A DNA stretch of 37,837 bases from the NCBI GenBank assembly GCA_018624035.1, contig JAAZUU010000007.1:1-37837 (forward strand), read 5' to 3'. The notes beneath the pieces were generated by a model, which ran no database searches, was not told the origin of the DNA, and saw only the letters and a program-made list of their open reading frames with translations. A program made the translations under genes and the position numbers. This document shows positions 1 through 9,300 of the stretch, in pieces. This stretch comes from Rhodobiaceae bacterium (GTDB lineage Bacteria > Pseudomonadota > Alphaproteobacteria > Puniceispirillales > Puniceispirillaceae). Every line of letters begins with the position of its first letter. Positions within the stretch are counted from its first letter, which is position 1.

Positions 1-432
1 CTGGTGACGAATTTTGTCGAGGCGCGCCAGACGACGACCGATACGCACCGGCTTGCGGCAGAAATTTCCGATGAGCCGGTGACGGTGTCGGTTCATGATG
101 GAAGAATTGTCCAGATTCTCGACAATCTGCTTGGCAACGCGGTGTCCTTCGCGCCGGCCGACAGTCAGATCACCGTCTGTGTTGATGTGGGCGAGAACGG
201 GATGGCGCGACTTGCGGTCAGGGATCGGGGTCCGGGAATACCGCCCGGCCGGTTGCAGGAGATTTTCAACCGATTCTATTCTGAACGTCCGCCAAGCGAG
301 GCTTTTGGTGAGCATTCCGGTCTCGGATTGTCGATTGCTCAGCAGATTGCGCATGGATATGGCGGCGATCTCGTCGCCTCGAACGATGAGGGGGCCTGTT
401 TCACCCTGACCCTGCCGCTGGCGCATTCCTAG
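1..432 (+). CDS. Sensor histidine kinase, C-terminal fragment (ChvG-like)
   Basis: This is the 3' end of a gene that begins before the window; the frame is open from base 1. The 143 residues are the ATP-binding half of a two-component histidine kinase. Visible are the N-box (ILDNLLGNAVSFAP), the G1 box (DRGPGIP), the F-box-like segment (IFNRFYSERP) and the G2 box (GLGLSIAQQI), followed by a typical C-terminal strand. The FYSERP...FGEHSGLGLSIAQQI segment resembles ChvG/ExoS kinases of alphaproteobacteria, and the neighbouring rapZ fits the usual chvI-chvG-hprK-rapZ region. The input and dimerisation domains and the phospho-accepting His lie outside the window, so the ChvG assignment is an inference from similarity and neighbourhood. 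The stop is 39 bases before rapZ. Confidence 0.85.
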   Translation: MVTNFVEARQTTTDTHRLAAEISDEPVTVSVHDGRIVQILDNLLGNAVSFAPADSQITVCVDVGENGMARLAVRDRGPGIPPGRLQEIFNRFYSERPPSEAFGEHSGLGLSIAQQIAHGYGGDLVASNDEGACFTLTLPLAHS

Positions 433-471
433 CCCCTGTTGCGGCGCTTTTGAAACTGATATTGTCCTGTC

Positions 472-1344
472 ATGAACGATGATACGCCACGTTTTATACT
501 TGTGACCGGAGCTTCCGGTGCAGGCTTGTCGACAGCGCTCAATATTCTCGAGGATAGCGGGATCAAGGCTGTCGACAATCTGCCGCTGGCGATGATCGAC
601 ACATTGGTCGCGATGGAGGTGGAGGCCGGTGGCCACAGCCTCGCCATCGGTCTGGATGCCCGCACCACAGGCTTTTCCGTTGGTGCCGTCGAAACGCTTG
701 TCAGCAATCTTCGGCGCAAATTCGCCAGCCGGTTCACGGCGATCTATATTGCGGCCTCGCAGGATGATCTGCTGCGGCGGTTCAATGCGACACGCCGCCA
801 GCACCCGCTCGCCGCAAGCGGGTCGCTCACTGACGCCATTGCGGCTGATCTTGACCGCATGGAGAACATCGCGCCACTTGCCGACATAAGGCTCGATACC
901 AGCGGCACAAAGCCGTCCGATCTTCGCCAGTCACTGCTGGCCAGTCTCGGGATTGCGGAGGCATTCCAGATCAATCTGCGCCTGCTCAGCTTCTCCTATC
1001 GCCGGCGCATTCCGGACCATAGCGACATGGTCATCGACATGCGCTTTGCCGAGAATCCACACTGGGTGGCCGGGCTTCGTACCCAGGACGGGCGTGATGA
1101 CGAGGTTGCGGGCTTTCTGAATGACGATGAAACGGCCATGTCCGTTCTCAATTCCCTCAGGGCCATGCTGGCCGAGATGCTGCCGCGGATGTCGCGCGAG
1201 GGCCGGCCTTTGCTGACCATCGCCTTTGGATGTACCGGCGGCCAGCATCGATCGGTCTGGGCTGTTGAAACGATGGCCAGCTGGCTGCGGGACGAAGGTT
1301 ATGGCGTGAAGGTTGCGCACCGCGAGCTTGGGGACTCCCGATAA
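472..1344 (+). CDS. rapZ: RapZ family nucleotide-binding protein with altered P-loop
   Basis: RapZ proteins (formerly YvcJ/YhbJ) bind nucleotides, and in E. coli RapZ is an RNase adaptor that controls glucosamine-6-phosphate synthase through small RNAs. The 290-residue length is usual. The N-terminal P-loop region (residues 11-20, GASGAGLS) is followed by the family signature NILEDSGIKAVDNLPL. The C-terminal domain carries the family motif FGCTGGQHRSVWAVE near residue 260. The invariant P-loop lysine is replaced by Leu19 (codon TTG at 526-528), so classical phosphate binding may be weakened. The gene follows the sensor kinase by 39 bases. The HPr kinase gene that often separates them is absent, as are the EIIA-Man and HPr genes that often follow. 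No clear Shine-Dalgarno is seen; the start was chosen because the family sequence begins right after it. Confidence 0.92.
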   Translation: MNDDTPRFILVTGASGAGLSTALNILEDSGIKAVDNLPLAMIDTLVAMEVEAGGHSLAIGLDARTTGFSVGAVETLVSNLRRKFASRFTAIYIAASQDDLLRRFNATRRQHPLAASGSLTDAIAADLDRMENIAPLADIRLDTSGTKPSDLRQSLLASLGIAEAFQINLRLLSFSYRRRIPDHSDMVIDMRFAENPHWVAGLRTQDGRDDEVAGFLNDDETAMSVLNSLRAMLAEMLPRMSREGRPLLTIAFGCTGGQHRSVWAVETMASWLRDEGYGVKVAHRELGDSR

Positions 1345-1431
1345 CATGTCGCGGGCCAATTCGCTTTCCTTGCCCCCCGATATCTGATAAGCCACCTGCG
1401 AATTCCATTTAAACCGCTGACGGGATGTTCG

Positions 1432-2826
1432 ATGTCCAAAGATTATATTGTGGCCGACCTGGGCCTCGCCGACTGGGGCCGCAAGGAGCTGTCCATCGCC
1501 GAGACCGAGATGCCGGGCCTCATGGCGCTCCGTGATGAATTCGGCGCGACAAAACCACTGAAGGGCGCGCGCGTCGCCGGGTGCCTGCATATGACGGTGC
1601 AGACCGCAGTGCTGATCGAGACATTGGTGGCGCTTGGCGCCGATGTTCGCTGGGCCTCCTGCAACATTTTCTCGACCCAGGACCAAGCGGCGGCGGCGAT
1701 CGCGGCGGCCGGCGTGCCGGTCTTCGCCAAGAAGGGCGAGACACTGGCCGAATATTGGGAATATGTCGATCGGATTTTCGACTGGGCCGATGGCGGCACC
1801 GCCAACATGATCCTCGATGATGGCGGCGATGCCACCATGTATATTCTTCTCGGGGCCCGCGCCGAGGCCGGTGAGGATGTGCTTGCCACGCCGGCTTCCG
1901 AGGAAGAGGAATTCCTGAAGGCGCAGATCCAGACCCGCCTCGCCAGCAGCCCCGGATGGTTCACCAGTCAGCGTGACGCGATAAAGGGTGTGTCGGAGGA
2001 AACCACCACCGGTGTCCTGCGGCTGTATCAGCTTGCCGAGGCAGGTGGCTTGCCGTTCCCGGCGATCAACGTCAATGACTCAGTGACCAAATCGAAGTTC
2101 GACAATCTTTATGGCTGTCGCGAATCGCTGGTCGACGGCATTCGCCGCGCCACCGATGTGATGCTTGCCGGCAAGGTCGCGGTTGTAGCCGGCTATGGTG
2201 ATGTCGGCAAGGGCTCGGCGGCATCGCTCCGCCAGGGCGGTGCCCGCGTCATGGTGACCGAGATCGACCCGATCTGCGCATTGCAGGCGGCGATGGAAGG
2301 CTATGAGGTCGTGACCATGGAGCAGGCGGCGCCGAAAGCCGATATCTTTGTCACCGCGACCGGCAACCGTGATGTCATCACGGTTGACCATATGCGTGAC
2401 ATGAAGGACCGCGCCATTGTCTGCAACATCGGCCATTTCGATAACGAGATCCAGGTATCGTCCTTGCAGAACATGAACTGGTCCGAGGTCAAGCCGCAGG
2501 TTGACGAGATCGAATTCCCGGACGGCAAGCGGATCATCATGCTGGCAAAGGGGCGGCTGGTGAATCTGGGCTGCGCTACCGGCCATCCATCCTTTGTGAT
2601 GTCGGCTTCCTTCACCAACCAGGTTCTGGCGCAGATGGAACTCTGGAACGAGGGCGAGGGTTACGAGAATCGTGTCTACACCCTGCCGCGCCATCTCGAT
2701 GAAAAGGTGGCTGCACTGCATCTCGCCAAGGTCGGGGCGACACTCTCGCAGCTCAGCAACGACCAGGCCTCCTATATCGGGGTTGAACAGCAGGGGCCGT
2801 TCAAGAGCGAGCAATATCGCTATTAG
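1432..2826 (+). CDS. ahcY: Adenosylhomocysteinase (S-adenosyl-L-homocysteine hydrolase)
   Basis: AhcY is a cytosolic NAD-dependent enzyme that reversibly splits S-adenosylhomocysteine into adenosine and homocysteine, removing the product that inhibits methyltransferases. The 464 residues match the long bacterial form. Diagnostic segments are [11 protein letters not shown]-like ([10 protein letters not shown]), the substrate/NAD region [20 protein letters not shown], the Rossmann loop [10 protein letters not shown] starting near residue 254, and a C-terminus ending SEQYRY, equivalent to the family's conserved KxxxYRY tail that reaches into the neighbouring subunit. The start follows a GGGATG stretch a few bases upstream. 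The 87 bases between rapZ and this gene show no riboswitch fold that I can recognise. tsaE begins five bases after the stop, so the two are probably co-transcribed. Confidence 0.98.
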   Translation: MSKDYIVADLGLADWGRKELSIAETEMPGLMALRDEFGATKPLKGARVAGCLHMTVQTAVLIETLVALGADVRWASCNIFSTQDQAAAAIAAAGVPVFAKKGETLAEYWEYVDRIFDWADGGTANMILDDGGDATMYILLGARAEAGEDVLATPASEEEEFLKAQIQTRLASSPGWFTSQRDAIKGVSEETTTGVLRLYQLAEAGGLPFPAINVNDSVTKSKFDNLYGCRESLVDGIRRATDVMLAGKVAVVAGYGDVGKGSAASLRQGGARVMVTEIDPICALQAAMEGYEVVTMEQAAPKADIFVTATGNRDVITVDHMRDMKDRAIVCNIGHFDNEIQVSSLQNMNWSEVKPQVDEIEFPDGKRIIMLAKGRLVNLGCATGHPSFVMSASFTNQVLAQMELWNEGEGYENRVYTLPRHLDEKVAALHLAKVGATLSQLSNDQASYIGVEQQGPFKSEQYRY

Positions 2827-2831
2827 GCCAG

Positions 2832-3320
2832 ATGACGCGGCTTGATCTGACTCTTCGTGACCCGGCCGCGACCGAGCGGCTGGGTCATTTCATTGCGGGC
2901 TGGTTGAAGGCCGGCGATGTGGTGGCGCTCGATGGCCCGCTTGGTGCTGGCAAGTCGGTTCTCGCACGCGCGATCATCCGGCATCTCTGCCCGCAGGAAG
3001 ACGATATCCCCAGCCCGACCTTCACGCTGGTGCAGACCTATGAGACGGCTGGGGGCCCGCCTCTCATGCATTTTGATCTCTATCGGCTGGACTCGCCCGA
3101 GGACGCGCTGGAACTCGGGATCGAGGATGCCTTTATCGACGCTGTCTGTCTGATTGAATGGGCGCAGCGCCTTGGCCCCTATCTGCCACGCACCGCGCTG
3201 AATGTCGCCATCGACCCTGGCCCGGACCATGCCGATACACGCACTGTCTCGCTTGTCGGTGGCGCCGGGTGGCAGCCTTTGCTGACCGGTATTGACGCCC
3301 ATATGAAGGATGTGGGCTGA
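2832..3320 (+). CDS. tsaE: tRNA threonylcarbamoyladenosine biosynthesis ATPase TsaE
   Basis: TsaE is the small ATPase that works with TsaB and TsaD to place t6A at position 37 of tRNAs decoding ANN codons. The 162 residues include the P-loop GPLGAGKS (residues 35-42), the switch-like SPTFTLVQTYE, the HFDLYRL motif followed by a short DSPEDALELG segment, and the IEWAQRLGPYLP region, all usual for the family. The start lies five bases after the ahcY stop. In many alphaproteobacteria the genes for an AmgK-type sugar kinase and a MurU-type nucleotidyltransferase sit between tsaE and addB; here addB follows after a 68-base gap, so both are missing from this site. Confidence 0.95.
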   Translation: MTRLDLTLRDPAATERLGHFIAGWLKAGDVVALDGPLGAGKSVLARAIIRHLCPQEDDIPSPTFTLVQTYETAGGPPLMHFDLYRLDSPEDALELGIEDAFIDAVCLIEWAQRLGPYLPRTALNVAIDPGPDHADTRTVSLVGGAGWQPLLTGIDAHMKDVG

Positions 3321-3330
3321 CGGGATTTTG

Positions 3331-3360
3331 AACCGCCTTTCCCCGTTTTGGCGGTGTTTT
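3331..3360 (+). terminator. Possible weak terminator after tsaE, with tandem 11-mer
   Basis: ACCGCC (3332-3337) can pair with GGCGGT (3350-3355) across a 12-base loop, followed by GTTTT. The 11-mer TTTTGGCGGTG occurs twice in tandem, at 3346-3356 and 3357-3367, so the second copy offers a competing right arm. The stem is short and the T-run weak, so termination would be partial at best. Confidence 0.25.
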
Positions 3361-3388
3361 GGCGGTGCGTTGCCTGTATGATTACGGC

Positions 3389-6300
3389 ATGACGTCCGCT
3401 GCCCCCGCGCAAAATCTTCATTCCATCCCCGCAGGTGTGCCCTTTGCCACAACACTTGCCGCCGGCATCGTCGATCTTGCCGGAACGGCCGAAACCCTGG
3501 CGCGGGCCACCATTCTGGTGCCGTCTCGCCGCGCCGCGCTGTCGCTTCGGGCGGCGTTCCTGGAAATCAGGGGTGATGATGCCACCCTGCTGCCACGGAT
3601 CGAGCCGATTGGTGATGTCGAGGAGGATTCGCCTGAAATCCTGGGCTTTGCGGTGGATGGGGCGGCATTGCCGCCAGCCATGGACACGCTGTGCCGACAG
3701 CTCTGGCTGGCGCGGCTCCTGCAGGGATTCCATATGGGCGGCGTGGCCCCGACACCGCCGCAGACCATGCAGCTCGCTGAGTCGCTGACACGGCTTCTCG
3801 ACGCGCTGTGCAATGTCGATTCGACGCCGGAACAGCTTGCAAGCCTTCTTCCCGAACGGTTTTCACGCCACTGGCAGGACATTCTGAAACTTCTGACCAT
3901 CCTGATTGACCGCTGGCCGGCCATTCTTGCCGAACAGGGCGTTCTCGACCCCGGGGACCGGCGCAACAGGCTGATCAGGCTACGCTGTGAGGCCTGGCGC
4001 CGCTCCCCACCGCAGGGGCTGGTGGTGGTGGCGGGTTCGACAGGTACCTTTGCTGCGACGCGCGAGCTGATTGCCTGCGTTGCTTCCCTGCCGAACGGCC
4101 ATGTGGTGTTGCCCGGTCTTGATCACGGGGCTGTCGATCATTGGCCGGAGATCGAGGCTGATGCCGGCCATCCGCAGCATCAGCTCTCGGTGCTTCTTGG
4201 GGTGCTTGGCGTCACGGTGGTCGATATCTCCACCTGGATGGCGGCCGGCTTTGCCGAGGCAGGCCATCTGCGGCGTGAACTGATGCGCGAGGCCTTCAAG
4301 CCGGCGGCCCTCAGCGCGGACTGGCGTCAACTTGGCACTACAAGGCCCGAGCTTGGCCGCGACGCTCTTGACGGCATGTCGATTGTCGAATGCGGCACGC
4401 GGGCCGAGGAGGCGGGGCTGATTGCCGTGGCCATGCGCGAGGTTCTGGAAACGCCGGGCCGCACGGCGGCGCTTGTGACGCCGGACCGGCAGCTTGCCGA
4501 GGCGGTGATCGCGGCGCTGCAACGCTGGCGGATCGAGGTTGATGATTCGGCCGGTCGGCCTCTGTCCGCCTGCCCGGTCGGCGGCTTTCTGCAAAGCATG
4601 ATCACGATGATTGCCGAGGGGTTCGCGCCTGTTCCGACGCTGGCATTCCTGAAACATCCGCTTGTCGCCGGCGGTATGGCGCCAGCCCGGTTCAGGTCAC
4701 ATCTTCGGGGGCTGGAGCTGGCGGCATTGCGCGGGTACCGGCCGGCCGAGGGGCTGGAAGGCATCAGGGACCGGCTGGCCGGTGACGACTCGCTGCTCGG
4801 CTTTTTCGAGTCGCATGTCGTCGCCCCGCTGACCCCGCTGATTGATGCCTGGTCAGCGTCGGCGCCCGACCTCTCGTCGCTGGCACGTGCGACCGGCAGC
4901 GCAGCCGAGGCGCTCGCGGCGCGGCGAAGCGAAGCTGACGGAAGCATCGATCTTGCCGACGGGGCGCTTCATGTCTGGGCCGGCGAGGATGGCGAAGCGG
5001 CGGCGCAGCTGCTTTCCGCCCTGGCTGAACATGGCGCGGTCTATGCTGCCGATCCGGCTTCCTTTCCGCAGATTCTGGCACAGCTGATGGCGTCAAGAAC
5101 GGTGCGCCGCAACTGGCAGACGCATCCCCGGCTTGCCATCCTCGGGCCGGTGGAGGCGCGCATGCAGAGCGCCGACAGACTGATTCTCGGCGGCTTCAAC
5201 GAGGGCAACTGGCCGCCGCGCCCGGACATCGATCCCTGGATGAACGCCGAGATGCGACAGGCCGCCGGCCTGCAGCCGCATAACTGGCGTACCGGGCTGA
5301 GCGCGCATGATGTCTGGATGGCGGCCACGGCGCCGGAGGTGATCATCACCCGCTCGCTGCGTGACGGTGATGCGATAACGACGCCGAGCCGCTGGCTGCA
5401 GAGGCTTGGCGCGGTGCTGGGCGCGCTGAGCATCGATCAGGCCGTTGATGATGGCCGGCGCTGGCGTGACCAGCTTGTCGCGCTGTCACCGGTGCCGCCG
5501 ATGAGGCCCTGCGACCGCCCACGGCCGGCACCGCCCGTCATGGCGCGGCCACGGCGGCTTTCCGCGACCGAGATTGATGACTGGATTGCCGACCCCTACA
5601 GCCTCTATGCCAAGCGGATACTCGGTCTGCGGCAACTTGACGAGATCGACCGGCCAATCGATGCCGCGCTTCGCGGCAATCTTGTTCATGACACGCTGGC
5701 GGCCTTTCTGGTGGCGCACCCGCAGGGCGATCTGCCCGATGACGCGCTTGATCGGTTGCTGGCCATCGGGCGACGGCATTTCGATCCGTTCTGGCGGGTC
5801 CCGACGGTTCGGCATTTCTGGTGGCCGGCCTTTCGCACCATGGCGGCCTGGTTTGTCGAGACCGAGACGCGCCGACGCGCCAGCTTGCAGGTCAGCCATG
5901 CCGAGGTGAAAGGTGCCATCGACGTGGAGGCGCCGGACGGGCCGGTGACATTCACCGCGCGCGCCGACCGGATCGACCGTTTTGCCGGTGGCGGGCTGGC
6001 CGTGCTTGATTACAAGACGGGACAGGCGCCCAGCGCCGGTGATGTGGCGAAGGGGCGGCGAACCCAGCTTGTCACCGAAGCGGTGATCGCCGCGTATGGC
6101 GGTTTTGCCGGAATCGAGGCAGCGGACGTCCTGGAGATGGAATATTGGCGGCTGACCGGAAGGCGCGGTGAGCCCGGATCGCGAAAGCCTGTGCAACCAC
6201 CGGACTGGGATGCCGCCGCGGCGCGGGACAGTCTGGCGCGACTTGCGGCGCGGTTTGATGACCCGGCGATGCCCTATGCCAGCCGGCCGGACCCGCAACT

Positions 6301-9300
6301 GGGTACGGCATTCCCGCTTTATGACCATCTGGCGCGGGTCGATGAATGGCGCATCGGGGAAGCCGGTCCGGTCAATGCCGGTGTGCCGACGATATCGGCA
6401 GACGAAACGCCGGTCACACCCGGCTTTGATCCGGCGGTGGCCAGCGAGGCATCGGCGCAGCAGGCGGCGGCGTCCGACCCCGAAAGCTCGGCTCTGGTGT
6501 CGGCCAATGCGGGAACCGGCAAGACAAAGCTGCTGACCGACCGCGTGTTGCGCCTGATGCTGGACGGAGCGCCGCCGGACAGTATTCTGTGTGTGACCTA
6601 TACACGCGCTGCCGCCGCCGAAATGCGCAACAGAATCTCGGCGCAGCTGGCGAAATGGGCGATCGCAAGTGGTACGGTGCTTCGCGCCCAGCTTGCCGGT
6701 ATGGGGATTGCCACCCCCACCCAGATGATGCTGGCGCGCGCACGAAGCCTGTTCGCCGAAACGCTGGACAATGATGACGGGCCGCGTGTCGAGACGGTCC
6801 ATTCCTTCTGCCAGTCGGTGCTCCGCCGGTTTCCTATCGAAGCCGGGATCATGCCGCAGGCCGAACTTGCGGATGAATTTGAACAGGCCAGGCTGAAATC
6901 CCGGGCACGGGACAATCTGCTGATGGGCTCCGATGCCGATCTCGCGCGGCATATCGCGCTGCTGGCCGAGCAGACCAGCGAGGGCAATGCCGAGACCGTG
7001 CTGAAGGAACTGCTCGCCAAGGAAGATCGTATCGGCGAGCCGCTGTTGCTGGACCGGCTTGAACGGCATTTCACCGAAGCATGCGGGGTCAATACCGGTC
7101 TCGATCTGGACGCGATGATCGCGGAGGTGGTGTCCGGGCTTGATGAGGAGGGGTTGCGCGCCGCCGCCATCGCCCTCGAGACAAGCGGCGTTGACGGGCA
7201 GGTCAGGCGCGGGGCGCGGATCACCGCCTGGCTTGGTGAGACGCTGGAGGGGCGCAGCCGCCATATCAACCGGTTGATTGACGCATTGTTCACCAATGCG
7301 GGACTTCCGCTGGCCGAGCGCAGCCTGTCGAACGCCGGGATCAGGAAGGACTTCCCCGGCATTGTGGCGGTCCAGCAGGCGGCGCAGGACGCGTTGATGT
7401 CGATACAGGCGGCGCGCGCCGCGGTGCGATGCTGGCAATTGACGATGGCGCTCTATCAGGTCGGCACCGCGTTCGCGGCGGAATATGCCAGGCTGAAGGC
7501 GCAGCGGGGACTGCTTGATTATGATGATCTGATCAGCCTGACCAACAACATGCTTGCCAATGGCGAGGCGGCGCAGTGGGTGGCCTGGAAGCTTGACAAT
7601 GGCATCCGCCATATGCTGCTCGACGAGGCGCAGGATACCAGCCCGGCGCAATGGCGGTTGCTGCGCCGCCTGAGCGACGAGTTCTTCGAGCCGGCGGCGG
7701 GCGATGACAGGCCGCGCACCCTGTTTGTGGTCGGTGACTTCAAACAGTCGATCTATTCCTTCCAGGGAGCTGATCCGGCGGTGATGGGGGAAAACCGGCT
7801 TGATTTGCGGCAGCGGGCGGAGACGCGGCGCGCGCCGCTCCGCGAGGTCGGGCTTGATGTGTCCTTCCGTTCGGCGCGGCCGGTGCTTGATCTTGTCAAT
7901 CTTGCCGTGCCCGATCTTGCCGGCATCACCGATCCGCGCATGCCTGGCTTCCAGGCGCATCGCTCGGCCCGCGCCGATGCTGGCGGCTTTGTCGAAATCT
8001 GGCCGGTGATCAGCGATGACAGCGAGGCGCCGGACCTGCCGTCATTCGCCCCGCCCGAGATCAGCCAGCCGCGTGATGCGGCGGCGCTGTCGGCGACCAG
8101 GCTGGCTGAACGGCTTGCCGGCTGGATGGGCACCCGCCTGTTGCCATCCGGGCGGGTCATGCGGGCCGGTGACGTCATGATCCTGCTACGCAAGCGCGGG
8201 CGCTATCACCGGCTTGTGCTGGCGGCATTGCAGCAGGCCGGCATTCCGGTTGCCGGCGCCGACCGGATGAAGCTTGAAGACCAGATCGAGATCAGGGATC
8301 TGCTGGCGCTTGGCGATGTGATGTTGCTTCCCGAGGATGATCTGCAGCTTGCCGCGGTGTTGAAATCACCGCTGTTCGGGCTGGACGAGGAGGCGCTCTT
8401 CACACTGGCCCATGACCGGGGCAAGAGCAGCCTTCACGCGCGACTGATGGCGCATGCCGGTGGTGTGGATGCGATGGGGCGGGCGGCGGATCGCCTGCAG
8501 CATTTCAGGAACCTTGCCGATGACATGTCGGTCTTTGCCTTTTTCAGCGCGGTTCTGACCGAGACGCGGCAGGATTTCCGGCGGCGGCTCGGCGCGGCTG
8601 TTGACGAGACGCTCGACCATTTTCTCGGGCTGGCGCAGAGTTTCGGTGCCGGCGGCGGCGTGGCGCTGACCGTCTTCCTTGCCGAGCTGCGTGGCAGTGG
8701 CGGCGAGGTGCGCCGCGATATGGACGGCGCTGCCGCCAACGAGGTGCGGGTGATGACGATCCATGGCGCGAAGGGGCTGGAAGCGCCGGTGGTCGTTCTT
8801 CCCGACATGCTGAAACCGGCCGGTGTGGCTGATCAGCTGGTGCGCGACCCTGACAGCGGCTTTGTCTATTGGGCACCCGGCGCGGCGCGTCCGGATTTTG
8901 TCACCGCCGTCCGAGAGGCCGCAGGTCAGCGGGACCGGGAAGAGGAGAACAGGCTGCTTTATGTCGCGCTGACCCGGGCCCGTGACGGCATCATCATCGG
9001 CGGCTGGCAGGCATCGCGTCGCCGGCGTCTGGAGGGCAGCTATTACGAGCATCTGCTGGCCATGATCGAATCCATGCCCGGGGTAGTCGCCATCGAGGGT
9101 GGCGGGCTTCGTGTCGAAACCGCCGGCAAGGTGGAAGCCGGCCCAGCCGGCCTGCCGACCCCGCCGCGCGAGGAGGCGACAGAAGAGATTCCAGGCTGGC
9201 TGTTCCATGCCGCGCCAGCCGAACCGCGTCCGCCCCGTCCGTTGCGCCCCTCGGTGCCGGATGGCGCTGCCAGCGCCGCAGCCGCGCCCGGGACGCGCTT

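Noticed and set aside
1345-1431. Possible SAM or SAH riboswitch ahead of ahcY
   Set aside because: The 87-base spacer shows no pseudoknot or stem arrangement of the known classes that I can recognise.
6383-6385. Internal GTG as a separate addA start
   Set aside because: No ribosome site, and the AddB frame reads through it without a stop, so it does not undo the fusion.
5486-7960. 824-codon open frame on the minus strand inside the AddB-AddA gene
   Set aside because: It lies opposite a gene with clear protein motifs; the translation is Arg/His/Gly/Pro-rich without any family pattern. GC-rich third positions in the real gene keep the opposite frame open.
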